A stretch of DNA of 64,000 bases, from positions 62,001 to 126,000 of the forward strand of contig JUHI01000010.1 of NCBI GenBank assembly GCA_000799755.1, in the 5' to 3' direction. Position numbers and translations under genes: made by a program. Of this stretch, positions 17,512 through 29,790 are shown piece by piece; positions within the stretch are counted from its first letter, which is position 1; the number at the start of each line of letters is the position of its first letter. The notes under the pieces were generated by a model. That model had not been told where the DNA came from and did not search any database. It saw nothing but the letters and a program-made list of their open reading frames with translations. Source of the stretch: Martinezella tropici. Lineage in GTDB: Bacteria; Pseudomonadota; Alphaproteobacteria; Rhizobiales; Rhizobiaceae.

Positions 17512-19791
17512 ATGGGAATGATGCAGGACGCGGTGTCGCCGGCGGCGAGCGACGAGGCGGTTGTCAAGGTGACGGACCGTCGTGCTTCCTTTGCCCTACC
17601 TGGCCTGATCCTGGCCGGCGGTGCGCTTCTGTGCGCCATCGCCACATTGCTGATGCTTCTCGGGCTGACGCCGATCGCTCCGACATCCTCTGTCGTCTTC
17701 ACTTCCGTCGTCATCAACGGCCTGTTCGTGCTGGGACTGATTGCCTTGATCGCCCGCGAGGTCGCGCGGCTGGTCAAGGCGCGCAGCCGAGGTCGCGCCG
17801 CAGCGCGTCTGCACATCCGCATCGTCGTTCTTTTCTCGATCGTCGCGATCACGCCTGCCATTCTCGTCGCCATCGTTGCCAGCCTGACGCTCAATGTCGG
17901 CCTTGACCGCTGGTTCGGCGTGCGCACGCAGCAGATCATCAGCTCCTCGCAGAACGTCGCGCAGGCCTATCTGATGGAGAATGCGAGCTATCTGCAGGGG
18001 CAGACTGTCTCGATGGCGAACGATCTCGAGCGCAATCGCTCGCTCTTCAATCTCGATCGTACCGGTTTTGCCGATCTAATGACCCGTCAGGCTCGCGGTC
18101 GCGGCTTGCTGGGCGCCTTCCTCGTGCGCCGAGACGGCACCGCCATCGTCCAGGCCGAAATCAAGACGGAACGACCGCTGCCGGCCATTCCAAAAGATGC
18201 GCTCGATTCCTCGGCCAATGGCCAGCCGACGCTTATCCCGCCAGGCGTCACCAATCTCGTCGGCGCGGTCATCAAGCTCGATGAAATCCCCGGTTCGTTC
18301 CTTTACACCGTGCGCGCCGTCGACCCCCGCGTCATGAACGCAATGCGCATGGTCGAGGACAACACCGTCGAATACAAGGCGATGGAGGCGGGGCGCATGT
18401 CGCTTCAGATCGCCTTCGCCGTCCTCTATATCGGCTTCGCTCTGATCGTGCTTTTGGCGGCGATCTGGACCGCAATCGCGATTGCCGACCGCATCGTGCG
18501 GCCGATCCGCCTTCTCATCAGCGCAGCGGACAATGTCGCTTCGGGTAACATGAACGTGCTGGTGCCAGTCCGCTCGGCCGATGGCGACGTCGGCAGCCTG
18601 TCGCGCACCTTCAACAAGATGATCTCCGAAATCCGCACCCAGCGCGATGAAATCCTTGAGGCGAAGGACGAGGTGGACGACCGCCGCCGCTTCATCGAGG
18701 CCGTGCTGTCGGGCGTCACCGCGGCTGTGATCGGCGTCGAGCACGATCGGCGCATCACGATTGCCAACACCTCAGCCGAAGATCTCCTGACGCTGAAAAG
18801 CGAGGAGCTTATCGGCAAGAATTTGTCGGAAATCTCCCCCGAGGTCGATCAGGTCGTCACAGAAGCGACGACGCGTCATCGCAGCGATTTCCGCAAGCAG
18901 ATCAGTCTGGTTCGCGGCGGAACGGTGCGCACGCTCAGCGTTCAGGTGACGCGCGAGGAATCGCGCGATGCCAACGAATCCTACGTGATCACGCTCGACG
19001 ACATTACCGATCTGGTGATCGCGCAGCGCTCGACGGCCTGGGCCGACGTGGCGCGGCGCATCGCCCATGAAATCAAGAACCCGCTGACACCGATCCAGCT
19101 GTCGGCCGAGCGCATCCGCCGCCGTTTCGGCAAGAACATTGCCGATGCCGACCGTCCGGTCTTCGACCAGTGCACCGATACGATCATCCGGCAGGTGGGC
19201 GATATCGGCCGTATGGTCGACGAGTTTTCCTCATTCGCCCGCATGCCCAAGCCGACCATGGAGCCGGGCGATCTGCGCGACATTCTGCGCGACGCGGTTT
19301 TCCTGCGCGAGATGGGCAACAATCACGTCAAATTCCAACGCGAGCTGGGCGACGAGCGGCTGGAAGGCATGTTCGACACGCGAATGCTCGGCCAGGCCTT
19401 TGGCAATCTCATCAAGAATGCCGTCGAGGCGATCGAAGGCGTGCCGAGCGATGAGGCGCGCGAGCAACCGAAAATCCTGGTGCGTTCGTCCCTGGACCCA
19501 GATCGCGACCGCTTCACCGTCGATGTCATCGACAATGGCCGCGGCCTTCCGGTCGAGAACCGGCACAGCATTCTCGAACCATACATGACGATGCGCGAGA
19601 AGGGCACGGGCCTTGGCCTCGCCATCGTCAAGAAGATCATTGAAGACCATGGCGGGCAGATCGAACTCCACGACGCACCCGCCGATTTCGACCAGGGCAG
19701 GGGAGCCATGATCCGCGTGCATCTGCCGCGCCGTGAGCAGGCCGCCGTCGCCCAGACAGCAAGTGACAAGGAAAGCGTCTATGGCATCTGA
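17512..19791 (+). CDS. ntrY: nitrogen-regulation membrane sensor kinase NtrY
   Basis: NtrY is the membrane partner of NtrX. The roughly 759-residue product has hydrophobic segments at about 25-55, 60-85 and 105-130, an extracytoplasmic sensor region, another membrane span near 300-325, a HAMP domain, a PAS domain, and a kinase core with H-box RRIAHEIKNPLTPIQLSAERI (phospho-His near 519), N-box FGNLIKNAVEAI and G-boxes DNGRGLP and GTGLGLAIV. The exact start is unsure: TTG 17509, ATG 17512 or ATG 17518 all follow GGAG. The 279 bases upstream hold no gene, so it probably has its own promoter. It overlaps ntrX by 11 bases. Confidence 0.95.
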   Translation: MGMMQDAVSPAASDEAVVKVTDRRASFALPGLILAGGALLCAIATLLMLLGLTPIAPTSSVVFTSVVINGLFVLGLIALIAREVARLVKARSRGRAAARLHIRIVVLFSIVAITPAILVAIVASLTLNVGLDRWFGVRTQQIISSSQNVAQAYLMENASYLQGQTVSMANDLERNRSLFNLDRTGFADLMTRQARGRGLLGAFLVRRDGTAIVQAEIKTERPLPAIPKDALDSSANGQPTLIPPGVTNLVGAVIKLDEIPGSFLYTVRAVDPRVMNAMRMVEDNTVEYKAMEAGRMSLQIAFAVLYIGFALIVLLAAIWTAIAIADRIVRPIRLLISAADNVASGNMNVLVPVRSADGDVGSLSRTFNKMISEIRTQRDEILEAKDEVDDRRRFIEAVLSGVTAAVIGVEHDRRITIANTSAEDLLTLKSEELIGKNLSEISPEVDQVVTEATTRHRSDFRKQISLVRGGTVRTLSVQVTREESRDANESYVITLDDITDLVIAQRSTAWADVARRIAHEIKNPLTPIQLSAERIRRRFGKNIADADRPVFDQCTDTIIRQVGDIGRMVDEFSSFARMPKPTMEPGDLRDILRDAVFLREMGNNHVKFQRELGDERLEGMFDTRMLGQAFGNLIKNAVEAIEGVPSDEAREQPKILVRSSLDPDRDRFTVDVIDNGRGLPVENRHSILEPYMTMREKGTGLGLAIVKKIIEDHGGQIELHDAPADFDQGRGAMIRVHLPRREQAAVAQTASDKESVYGI

Positions 19792-21145
19792 TATTCTCGT
19801 AGTGGATGACGAGGAAGACATTCGCGAAATCGTTTCGGGAATTCTTTCGGATGAAGGGCACGAAACCCGCACGGCCTATGACAGCGACAGTGCGCTCGCC
19901 GCTATCTCCGACCGGGCGCCGCGGCTGATCTTCCTCGATATCTGGATGCAGGGCAGCAAGCTCGATGGCCTTGCGCTGCTCGACGAGATCAAGACCCGCC
20001 ATCCGGATCTGCCTGTAGTCATGATTTCCGGTCACGGCAATATCGAGACGGCCGTCTCCGCCATCAAGCGCGGCGCCTTCGATTTCATCGAAAAGCCGTT
20101 CAAGGCCGATCGCCTCATCCTGATTGCCGAGCGCGCGCTCGAAAATTCCAAGCTGAAGCGTGAGGTTTCCGAGCTGAAACGCCGCACCGGCGACGCGGTG
20201 GAATTGATCGGAACCTCGGTTGCGGTCTCGCAGCTTCGTCAGACGATCGACAAGGTGTCGCCCACCAATAGCCGCGTCATGATCTTCGGCCCCTCCGGTT
20301 CCGGCAAGGAACTGGTGGCGCGCATGATCCACAAGAAGTCGACGCGGGCGAACGGCCCGTTCGTGGCGCTGAATGCGGCAACCATCACGCCGGAGCGCAT
20401 GGAAATCGCCTTGTTCGGCACCGAGGGCTCGCCGGGACAGGCGCGCAAGATCGGTGCCCTGGAAGAAGCCCATCGCGGCATCCTCTATCTCGACGAAGTC
20501 GGCGAGATGCCGCGCGAGACGCAGAACAAAATCCTGCGCGTTCTTGTCGACCAGCAGTTCGAGCGTGTCGGCGGTTCCAAGCGCGTCAAGGTGGATGTGC
20601 GCATCATCTCGTCCACGGCCTATAATCTCGAGAGCCGCATCGCCGAGAGCTTGTTTCGCGAAGACCTCTATCATCGCCTCGCCGTGGTGCCGGTGCGCGT
20701 GCCGGCACTTGCCGAACGCCGGGAAGATATTCCCTTCCTCGTCGATCAGCTGATGCGTCAGATTTCAGAGCAGGCCGGCATTCGCCCCCGCCGCATCGGC
20801 GATGACGCCATGGCCGTGCTGCAGGCGCATGACTGGCCCGGCAATATCCGCCAGCTGCGCAACAATATAGAGCGTCTGATGATTCTGGCGCGCTCGGATG
20901 GCGCGGAGACGCCGATCACGGCGGAAATGCTGCCGACCGACCTCGGAGACATGCTGCCGAAGGTTTCCGCCAAGAACGATTATCACATCATGACGTTGCC
21001 GCTGCGCGAGGCGCGCGAGATGTTCGAACGCGATTATCTCATCGCCCAGATCAACCGCTTCGGAGGCAATATTTCGCGCACTGCGGAATTTGTCGGCATG
21101 GAGCGCTCGGCACTGCATCGTAAGCTGAAGTCGTTGGGCGTCTGA
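19781..21145 (+). CDS. ntrX: nitrogen-regulation response regulator NtrX, AAA+ domain without GAFTGA
   Basis: The 454-residue protein has a receiver domain (phospho-Asp53 in IFLDIWMQG), an AAA+ domain with Walker A GPSGSGKE and Walker B GILYLDEVGEMP, and a C-terminal Fis-type helix-turn-helix (GNISRTAEFVGMERSALHRKL). Where NtrC has GHEKGAFTGAQ, NtrX has GTEGSPGQARKIG: the sigma-54-contacting GAFTGA loop is missing. The protein is therefore unlikely to be a classical sigma-54 activator, a property known for alphaproteobacterial NtrX. The start at 19781 lies inside the end of ntrY, so the pair is translationally coupled. Confidence 0.95.
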   Translation: MASDILVVDDEEDIREIVSGILSDEGHETRTAYDSDSALAAISDRAPRLIFLDIWMQGSKLDGLALLDEIKTRHPDLPVVMISGHGNIETAVSAIKRGAFDFIEKPFKADRLILIAERALENSKLKREVSELKRRTGDAVELIGTSVAVSQLRQTIDKVSPTNSRVMIFGPSGSGKELVARMIHKKSTRANGPFVALNAATITPERMEIALFGTEGSPGQARKIGALEEAHRGILYLDEVGEMPRETQNKILRVLVDQQFERVGGSKRVKVDVRIISSTAYNLESRIAESLFREDLYHRLAVVPVRVPALAERREDIPFLVDQLMRQISEQAGIRPRRIGDDAMAVLQAHDWPGNIRQLRNNIERLMILARSDGAETPITAEMLPTDLGDMLPKVSAKNDYHIMTLPLREAREMFERDYLIAQINRFGGNISRTAEFVGMERSALHRKLKSLGV

Positions 21146-21195
21146 GCGGCCGCCCGACATTTCAAACAATACAGAATTTCGCATCAGGGGCTTTC

Positions 21196-22059
21196 ATGCC
21201 GAGAATAGCTTACGTCAACGGCCGCTACGTCAAGCACAGCGATGCCATGGTGCACATCGAGGATCGCGGTTATCAGTTCGCCGACGGTGTCTACGAGGTA
21301 TGCGAGGTTCGTCATGGCGTGATCGTCGACATGACGCGCCATCTCGATCGCCTCAACCGTTCGCTCGGCGAACTGCGCATTGCCTGGCCGATGACCCGGC
21401 AGGCATTGGTCCTGGTGATTCGCGAGACGTTGCGCCGCAATCATGTCCGCAATGGCCTGTTCTACCTGCAGGTGACTCGTGGCGTTGCCCGGCGCGATCA
21501 CGTCTTTCCACCTAATGGTACGCCGTCTTCGATCGTCGTGACCGCGAAAAGCACGGATCAGTCCGTAATCGCCAAGAAGAATGCCAATGGCATCAGGGCG
21601 ATCACTGTCCGTGACAACCGTTGGGACCGTGTGGACATCAAGTCTGTCGGCCTCCTTCCGAATGCGATGGCCCGACAGCAGGCGAAGGAAGCCGGCGCGC
21701 AGGAAGCGATCTACATCGACCACAACGGCATGGTGAAGGAAGGAGCCGCCACCAACGTCTGGATTGTCGACCATGACGGAAATCTCGTCACCCGCCCCGC
21801 CGAGCACGGTATTCTGCGCGGCATCACGCGCACGACCTTGATGGACGTCGCGGCGAAGCTCGATGTGACCATTGTCGAGCGATTCTTCTCGGTCGAGGAG
21901 ATGATGAAGGCTCGGGAGGTCTTCATCACGGCAGCCACAAGTATCTGTTTTCCGGTCGTTTCTATCGATGGAGAGACCATCGCCAACGGTCATCCGGGCA
22001 GCATGTCACAGAAAATTCGCGAAGCCTTTTTCGACGTTGCGGAAAAGACCGTGATTTGA
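21196..22059 (+). CDS. dat: D-amino-acid transaminase
   Basis: This 287-residue fold-type IV PLP enzyme interconverts D-amino acids and 2-oxo acids, typically D-alanine and D-glutamate. Landmarks are YVNGRYVKHSDAMVHIEDRGYQFADGVYE, the PLP-binding Lys149 in DIKSVGLLPNAMARQQAKE, EGAATNVWIVD, and the C-terminal EVFITAATSICFPVV. Branched-chain aminotransferase is the alternative within this fold, but the length and the RGYQFADGVYE block fit Dat. It follows ntrX after 50 bases, an arrangement common in rhizobia, and precedes hfq. Confidence 0.93.
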   Translation: MPRIAYVNGRYVKHSDAMVHIEDRGYQFADGVYEVCEVRHGVIVDMTRHLDRLNRSLGELRIAWPMTRQALVLVIRETLRRNHVRNGLFYLQVTRGVARRDHVFPPNGTPSSIVVTAKSTDQSVIAKKNANGIRAITVRDNRWDRVDIKSVGLLPNAMARQQAKEAGAQEAIYIDHNGMVKEGAATNVWIVDHDGNLVTRPAEHGILRGITRTTLMDVAAKLDVTIVERFFSVEEMMKAREVFITAATSICFPVVSIDGETIANGHPGSMSQKIREAFFDVAEKTVI

Positions 22060-22166
22060 TACCAAGATTCGCTGGGGGGAGAGAATGAGGGTATCTCCCG
22101 TCCGGGACCTCTGAATATCATGACATTTAACCGACCTCGGTCGGCAAAAAAGAAAGAAGCGGCGCG

Positions 22167-22409
22167 ATGGCGGAACGTTCTCAGAACTTGCAGGACTTAT
22201 TTCTCAATACTGTTCGCAAGCAAAAGATTTCACTGACAATTTTCTTGATTAACGGCGTGAAGCTCACGGGTGTCGTGACCTCCTTCGACAATTTCTGTGT
22301 CTTGCTCCGCCGCGATGGCCATTCTCAGCTCGTCTACAAGCATGCGATCTCGACGATCATGCCGGGTCAGCCCATGCAGATGTTCGAGAGCGAAGAAGCC
22401 GCATCCTAA
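22167..22409 (+). CDS. hfq: RNA chaperone Hfq
   Basis: The 80-residue product is the standard alphaproteobacterial Hfq, without the long C-terminal tail of enterobacteria. It has the Sm1 motif ([19 protein letters not shown] and [12 protein letters not shown]) and the Sm2 motif YKHAIST. Hfq hexamers promote pairing of small RNAs with mRNAs and affect many nutrient genes in rhizobia. A short GC hairpin (22131-22144) precedes the ribosome site. hflX follows 78 bases downstream, the conserved hfq-hflX pair. Confidence 0.98.
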
Positions 22410-22487
22410 CCAGGACTTCCTACTATCACGACACGCGATACCAAAAATGATTCCCTCATCCCGGAGACCATAAAGCACCGGGATGAT

Positions 22488-23822
22488 ATGCGCGCTGTTG
22501 TCGTTGTGCCCGTGCTGAAACAGGCACGCGCGGCGCGTTCCGCCCAGGCCGACAGTGCCATCTCCGTTTCGCGACTACCCGAAAGCCGTCTCGATGAGGC
22601 CAAAGGGCTCGCGCTCGCCATCGATCTCGACGTCGTCAACGGCTCCATCGTGCCTATCAACGATCCGCGACCGGCAACATTGCTCGGCACCGGCAAGATC
22701 GAGGAAATCCTTGCGCTGCTCGACGAGTTCAACGCCGGCCTCGTCATCGTCGACCATCCGCTGACGCCGGTACAGCAACGCAATCTCGAGAAGGCGTGGA
22801 ACGCCAAGGTCATCGACCGTACCGGCCTCATTCTCGAAATCTTCGGCCGGCGCGCCTCCACCAAGGAAGGCACGCTGCAGGTCGAGCTTGCGCATCTGAA
22901 CTATCAGAAGGGCCGGCTGGTTCGAAGCTGGACCCACCTTGAACGCCAGCGGGGCGGTGCCGGCTTCATGGGCGGTCCAGGCGAAACCCAGATCGAAGCC
23001 GACCGGCGCATGCTGCAGGAGCGGATCATACGGCTGGAGCGTGAATTGGAGCAGGTGGTTCGTACCCGCCAGCTTCATCGCGCCAAGCGCCGGAAGGTGC
23101 CGCATCCGATCGTCGCCCTCGTCGGCTATACCAATGCCGGCAAGTCGACACTGTTCAACCGTATCACCGGCGCCGGCGTGCTGGCGGAAGACATGCTGTT
23201 TGCGACGCTCGATCCGACGCTGCGCCGCATGAAGCTGCCGCATGGCCGCACCGTCATCCTCTCCGACACAGTCGGCTTCATTTCCGACCTGCCGACTCAC
23301 TTGGTGGCCGCTTTCAGAGCGACGCTCGAGGAAGTGTTGGAAGCCGACCTGATCCTGCATGTGCGCGATCTCTCGGATGACGACAATCAGGTCCAGAGCG
23401 CCGACGTGATGCGCATTCTCGGCGACCTCGGCATCGGCGAGGCCGAGGGCGCGGATCGCATCCTTGAGGTCTGGAACAAGATCGATCGCCTGGAGCCGGA
23501 GGCGCATGATGCTATCGTACAGAAAGCATCGACCGCCGAGAACGTCATTGCCGTCTCGGCGAAAAGCGGTGAAGGCGTCGATCGCCTGATGGACGAAATC
23601 AGCAGGCGCCTTTCCGGCGTGCTGACCGAGACGGCGATCACGCTTCCGGTCGAAAAGCTGGCGCTGCTGCCTTGGCTCTACAATCATGCCATCGTCGACA
23701 ACCGCGAAGACAACGAGGACGGCACCGTGACGCTCGAAGTCCGGTTGACCGAAACCGAGGCGGCTGAGCTGGAGCGGCGCATGGGCAATGGCCCCAAGCC
23801 GCAGCGCGAGGACTGGGAATAG
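22488..23822 (+). CDS. hflX: ribosome-associated GTPase HflX
   Basis: HflX splits or rescues ribosomes under stress. The 444-residue protein has the N-terminal HflX domain (LDVVNGSIVPINDPRPATLLGTGKIEE), the glycine-rich linker RGGAGFMGGPGETQIEADRR, and the G domain with G1 GYTNAGKSTLFN (near residue 213), G3 DTVGF and G4 NKID. No in-frame ATG lies between 22488 and the end of hfq, so ATG 22488 is used even though homologues tend to have slightly longer N-termini. It is convergent with mazG seven bases away. Confidence 0.95.
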   Translation: MRAVVVVPVLKQARAARSAQADSAISVSRLPESRLDEAKGLALAIDLDVVNGSIVPINDPRPATLLGTGKIEEILALLDEFNAGLVIVDHPLTPVQQRNLEKAWNAKVIDRTGLILEIFGRRASTKEGTLQVELAHLNYQKGRLVRSWTHLERQRGGAGFMGGPGETQIEADRRMLQERIIRLERELEQVVRTRQLHRAKRRKVPHPIVALVGYTNAGKSTLFNRITGAGVLAEDMLFATLDPTLRRMKLPHGRTVILSDTVGFISDLPTHLVAAFRATLEEVLEADLILHVRDLSDDDNQVQSADVMRILGDLGIGEAEGADRILEVWNKIDRLEPEAHDAIVQKASTAENVIAVSAKSGEGVDRLMDEISRRLSGVLTETAITLPVEKLALLPWLYNHAIVDNREDNEDGTVTLEVRLTETEAAELERRMGNGPKPQREDWE

Positions 23823-23829
23823 GCGGCCT

Positions 23830-24681
23830 TTAAGCCGTCTTGATCCCCGCAAGCTGCCGCTCTATCGCTTTCGCTGATTGCCAGATCTCTTCCATCCGCT
23901 CCAGCGAGGCGCCTTCCAGCGTCTCGCCTTCAGCTTCGAGCGTCGTCTCGATGTGGTGGAAACGGCGGCGGAACTTCGTGTTGGTGCCGCGCAGGGCCTG
24001 CTCGGGGTCGGTGTTCACATGCCGGCCGATATTGACGACGGCGAAGATCAGGTCGCCGAGTTCGTCGCTGACTTTGGTCTTGTCGCCGCTCGCAAGCGCC
24101 GCTCGTAGTTCACCGATCTCCTCCTCGATCTTGTCGAGAATGGGTTCCGGTGCCGACCAGTCGAAGCCGACCTTGGCGGCGCGCTCCTGCAGCTTCAAAG
24201 CTTCCGTCAGGGCAGGGAAGGTCCGCTGCACAGAGCCCAGGAAGCCGGCCTTGAAATCCTCGGTAATCCCGCTTTTGGCGCGGCGCTCGGCGCGTTCTCG
24301 CTTCTCTTCGGCCTTGATCCGATCCCATTGCAACGTCACCGCATCCTCGGTCTTCGCATCCGAGACGGCGAAGACGTGGGGATGGCGGCGGATCATCTTG
24401 CGGGTGATGGCGTGGACGACATCACCGAAGGAAAACGCTCCCGCTTCCTCGGCGATCCGCGCGTGGAATACGACTTGCAGCAGCAGGTCGCCAAGCTCGT
24501 CGCAAAGATCGTCGTTATCCTTGCGCTCGATCGCATCCGCAACCTCATAGGCCTCTTCGATCGTATAGGGCTTGATGGTCTCGAAGGTCTGGACGATGTC
24601 CCAGGGGCAGCCGCTCTCGGGGTTTCGCAGCGCCGCCATGATATCGATCAGGCCGGAAATGTCTCGAGATGCTTCCATCAT
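23830..24681 (-). CDS. mazG: nucleoside triphosphate pyrophosphohydrolase MazG
   Basis: MazG hydrolyses NTPs and dNTPs to monophosphates and cleans up aberrant nucleotides. The 283-residue product has the tandem MazG fold: an N-terminal repeat with CPWDIVQTFETIKPYTIEEAYEVADAI and DDLCDELGDLLLQVVFHARIAEE (metal-binding acidic residues), and a C-terminal repeat with KIEEEIGELRAAL and KVSDELGDLIFAVVNIGRH. The start is MM at 24681 after GAGGCA. The nucleoside deaminase gene lies 19 bases upstream on the same strand, so the two probably form a nucleotide-salvage or housecleaning unit. Confidence 0.94.
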   Translation of the reverse strand: MMEASRDISGLIDIMAALRNPESGCPWDIVQTFETIKPYTIEEAYEVADAIERKDNDDLCDELGDLLLQVVFHARIAEEAGAFSFGDVVHAITRKMIRRHPHVFAVSDAKTEDAVTLQWDRIKAEEKRERAERRAKSGITEDFKAGFLGSVQRTFPALTEALKLQERAAKVGFDWSAPEPILDKIEEEIGELRAALASGDKTKVSDELGDLIFAVVNIGRHVNTDPEQALRGTNTKFRRRFHHIETTLEAEGETLEGASLERMEEIWQSAKAIERQLAGIKTA

Positions 24682-24700
24682 TGCCTCGGGTCTTGCTCTG

Positions 24701-25288
24701 TCAGTTCAAGGGGATGTCGTTGTCGCTCTTGGACGCCTGGTAGTTCTCGGACAATCCGGCATAGGCTTGCTTGATGCGCGCCGTCTGGTTCTTCAATTCG
24801 CCTTTGCGCGGATCTTCTTCCGTTTCCACCAGATCGGAGATGGCAAAGCTATTCCAGAATGCGTTTTGGCGGCGATAGCCACCCGGCTCCAGGCCGAAGA
24901 CTTCCTTCAGGATCTTGAGGTCATGCGGGATCGCGAAAGCGTCGCGCGAATCCTCATGGCTGAAGAAATAATAGTAATTATCGAAACCGGCCCAGGTGAT
25001 CGCCGACATACACATGGTGCAGGGTTCATGCGTGGACAGGAAGATTAGATCCTTGGTGATGGGCTTTTCGCCGAGCTCGTAGAAGCGCTTGAGAGCATGA
25101 ACCTCACCATGCCAGAGCGGATTTTCCAACTCATTGTTGGTTTCCGCGATAACGAGCGAAAGGTCCGATTTGCGCAGGATGGCCGCGCCGAAAACCTTGT
25201 TGCCGGCAGCGACGCCCTGGCGGGTCAGGGGCAGGATGTCATGTTCGACGACGTTGAGGAGGCGTGCAGCGATGCTATTGTCAGACAA
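24701..25288 (-). CDS. nucleoside/cytidine deaminase-family zinc hydrolase
   Basis: The protein has the zinc deaminase signature HGEVHAL (zinc His plus catalytic Glu) and PCTMCMSAITWAG (PCxxC zinc cysteines) in a 195-residue chain, so it probably deaminates a purine or pyrimidine base or nucleoside; the substrate cannot be told from sequence. The frame is open up to 25381, but the best start is TTG 25288, preceded by GGAGAAAACCC at good spacing and followed by SDNSIAARLL. It is co-directional with mazG. The 295 bases upstream, to the divergent cysG, show no further gene. Confidence 0.82.
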   Translation of the reverse strand: MSDNSIAARLLNVVEHDILPLTRQGVAAGNKVFGAAILRKSDLSLVIAETNNELENPLWHGEVHALKRFYELGEKPITKDLIFLSTHEPCTMCMSAITWAGFDNYYYFFSHEDSRDAFAIPHDLKILKEVFGLEPGGYRRQNAFWNSFAISDLVETEEDPRKGELKNQTARIKQAYAGLSENYQASKSDNDIPLN

Positions 25289-25583
25289 GGGTTTTCTCCA
25301 ACGATTTTTGCTGCAGTCTACCGGGATTGCAAATGCGGCGGTATGCGTAAATAACTTAAGGACTATGTTTGCCACAAGCAATAAAGCATCTCGGCAATGA
25401 GGCTGAGTCGTAAAAATCTATAGATTTTATATGCTTATTGCAATCTGCTCGTCTGGTGAGTTTTGCTCAAATCCTTGGCATGTCGAGCAAAAGAATACGC
25501 GCATGCAAGGGCATTAGAATTTCTGTTTCTTCAATCTCCTGGCCGCAAGGGTGATATTCGGCAAATCTCGAAGTGGAATAACG

Positions 25584-27020
<1,437 letters not shown>

Positions 27021-27023
27021 TGG

Positions 27024-27338
27024 ATGGTCGATAAGGTTTTGACCGCAAACCGGCTCACCGATGGCGTCGCCGTTTGGCTGAACGCGAATGGTGAGTGGAC
27101 GACCTCGCTGCAGGAAGCGCTCGTCGCCCGCCATGCCGAGGCGGAAGCTGCTTTAGAAGCGATCGGCAAGCAGGCCTATGCCGACAACAAGGTCGTCGAC
27201 GTCAATCTGGTCGACGTTCAGGAAACCGGCGGCAAGCTCTGGCCGCTGCGCCTGCGCGAGCGTATCCGCGCCGAAGGCCCCACCATGGAATACGCGCCCG
27301 GCTATGCCGCGGCCGATCCCGATTTCATTGCAGTCTGA
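27024..27338 (+). CDS. DUF2849 protein of the sulfite-reduction cluster
   Basis: The 104-residue soluble protein (VLTANRLTDGVAVWLNANGEWTTSLQEA... PLRLRERIRAEGPTMEYAPGYAAADPDFI) matches the DUF2849 family, found almost only between cysG and cysI in alphaproteobacteria. It begins 3 bases after the cysG stop and ends 17 bases before cysI, so it is co-transcribed and very likely serves siroheme or sulfite reductase assembly or electron transfer. Its biochemical role is not established. Confidence 0.85.
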   Translation: MVDKVLTANRLTDGVAVWLNANGEWTTSLQEALVARHAEAEAALEAIGKQAYADNKVVDVNLVDVQETGGKLWPLRLRERIRAEGPTMEYAPGYAAADPDFIAV

Positions 27339-27355
27339 GAAGCCCCGAGGAAATC

Positions 27356-29035
<1,680 letters not shown>

Positions 29036-29046
29036 GGAGATCGACT

Positions 29047-29559
29047 ATGACCAAGATCTGGCGGGAAACCGGCTTCGTCGACAATGATCGGTGGATTATC
29101 GAGACCGACGAGCTAAAGGCAACCGAAACGCAGAAGCCTTTGCTCGACCTCGATGCGCTGATCGCAAAGGCGGAAGAAAGCAACGATGTCGGCCTCGGCG
29201 TCGTCATCAAGCCGGCTGACGACGTGACCCGGCTGCAGCCCTATCTTGATCGTCTCGAGATCATCGCGGTTGCCTTTCCGGCCTTCAACGATGGTCGTGC
29301 CTTCAGCCATGCCTCGTTGCTGCGGCAACGCCTGGGTTACGGCAAAGAGCTGCGCGCCGTCGGCGACGTGCTGATCGACCAGATTCCACTGATGCTGCGC
29401 GTCGGCATCGACAGTTTCGCCGTGACCAATGAGACCGCGCTGAAGAGGTTGTCGGAAAACCGCCTGCCGGGTATTCCGCATTACTACCAGCCGACTGCGG
29501 GCCGCGCCGAGGGCGGACAGGCCTATAGCTGGCGTCGGTTGCCGGCAAAATCGGCCTGA
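29047..29559 (+). CDS. DUF934 protein of the sulfite-reduction cluster
   Basis: The 170-residue soluble protein (MTKIWRETGFVDNDRWI..., PAFNDGRAFSHASLLRQRLGYGKELRAVGDVLIDQIPLMLRVGID) belongs to DUF934, which is linked to cysI in many proteobacteria. The GRAFSHASLLR stretch is the most conserved part of the family as I know it. It starts 11 bases after cysI, so it is the last gene of the unit. An accessory role in sulfite reduction is inferred from position only. Confidence 0.87.
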   Translation: MTKIWRETGFVDNDRWIIETDELKATETQKPLLDLDALIAKAEESNDVGLGVVIKPADDVTRLQPYLDRLEIIAVAFPAFNDGRAFSHASLLRQRLGYGKELRAVGDVLIDQIPLMLRVGIDSFAVTNETALKRLSENRLPGIPHYYQPTAGRAEGGQAYSWRRLPAKSA

Positions 29560-29651
29560 CGCCAAGAGGCAAGCTCTTGCGGCAATTCGACAGCGTTGGA
29601 TTGCCGTATTCACGCCTCGCAAATTATGTAATGTCGGCGATCTGGAATCTT

Positions 29652-29675
29652 GACTGAAATATACATATTTCAGTC
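29652..29675. promoter_or_regulatory. 24-base inverted repeat upstream of fpr (probable operator)
   Basis: GACTGAAATA (29652-29661) and TATTTCAGTC (29666-29675) are exact inverted copies around TACA. The core contains a T-N11-A pattern, as in LysR-type sites. A perfect -10-like TATAAT lies at 29721-29726 without a clear -35, so the palindrome would centre about 69 bases upstream of a start near 29733, fitting an activator site for fpr. It is preceded by the end of the DUF934 gene and no gene lies between. Confidence 0.55.
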
Positions 29676-29790
29676 CTGTGGTGGCTGACGGAATGGAATG
29701 CCTTTCAATACGGGCTATATTATAATATCAGCATCGCGCAATGAGCCTGCCAGGAAAGACGTGTAAGACAAAAACGGGATTCGAGACAGA

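Noticed and set aside
22131..22144. CCGAC-CTCG-GTCGG hairpin before hfq
   Set aside because: Five-bp stem with no T-run on the plus strand; could be chance, no function supported.
27095..27355. 87-codon N-terminal extension of cysI
   Set aside because: It runs through the DUF2849 gene in another frame; ATG 27356 has a GAGG ribosome site and the conserved MYRYDEFDHAF start.
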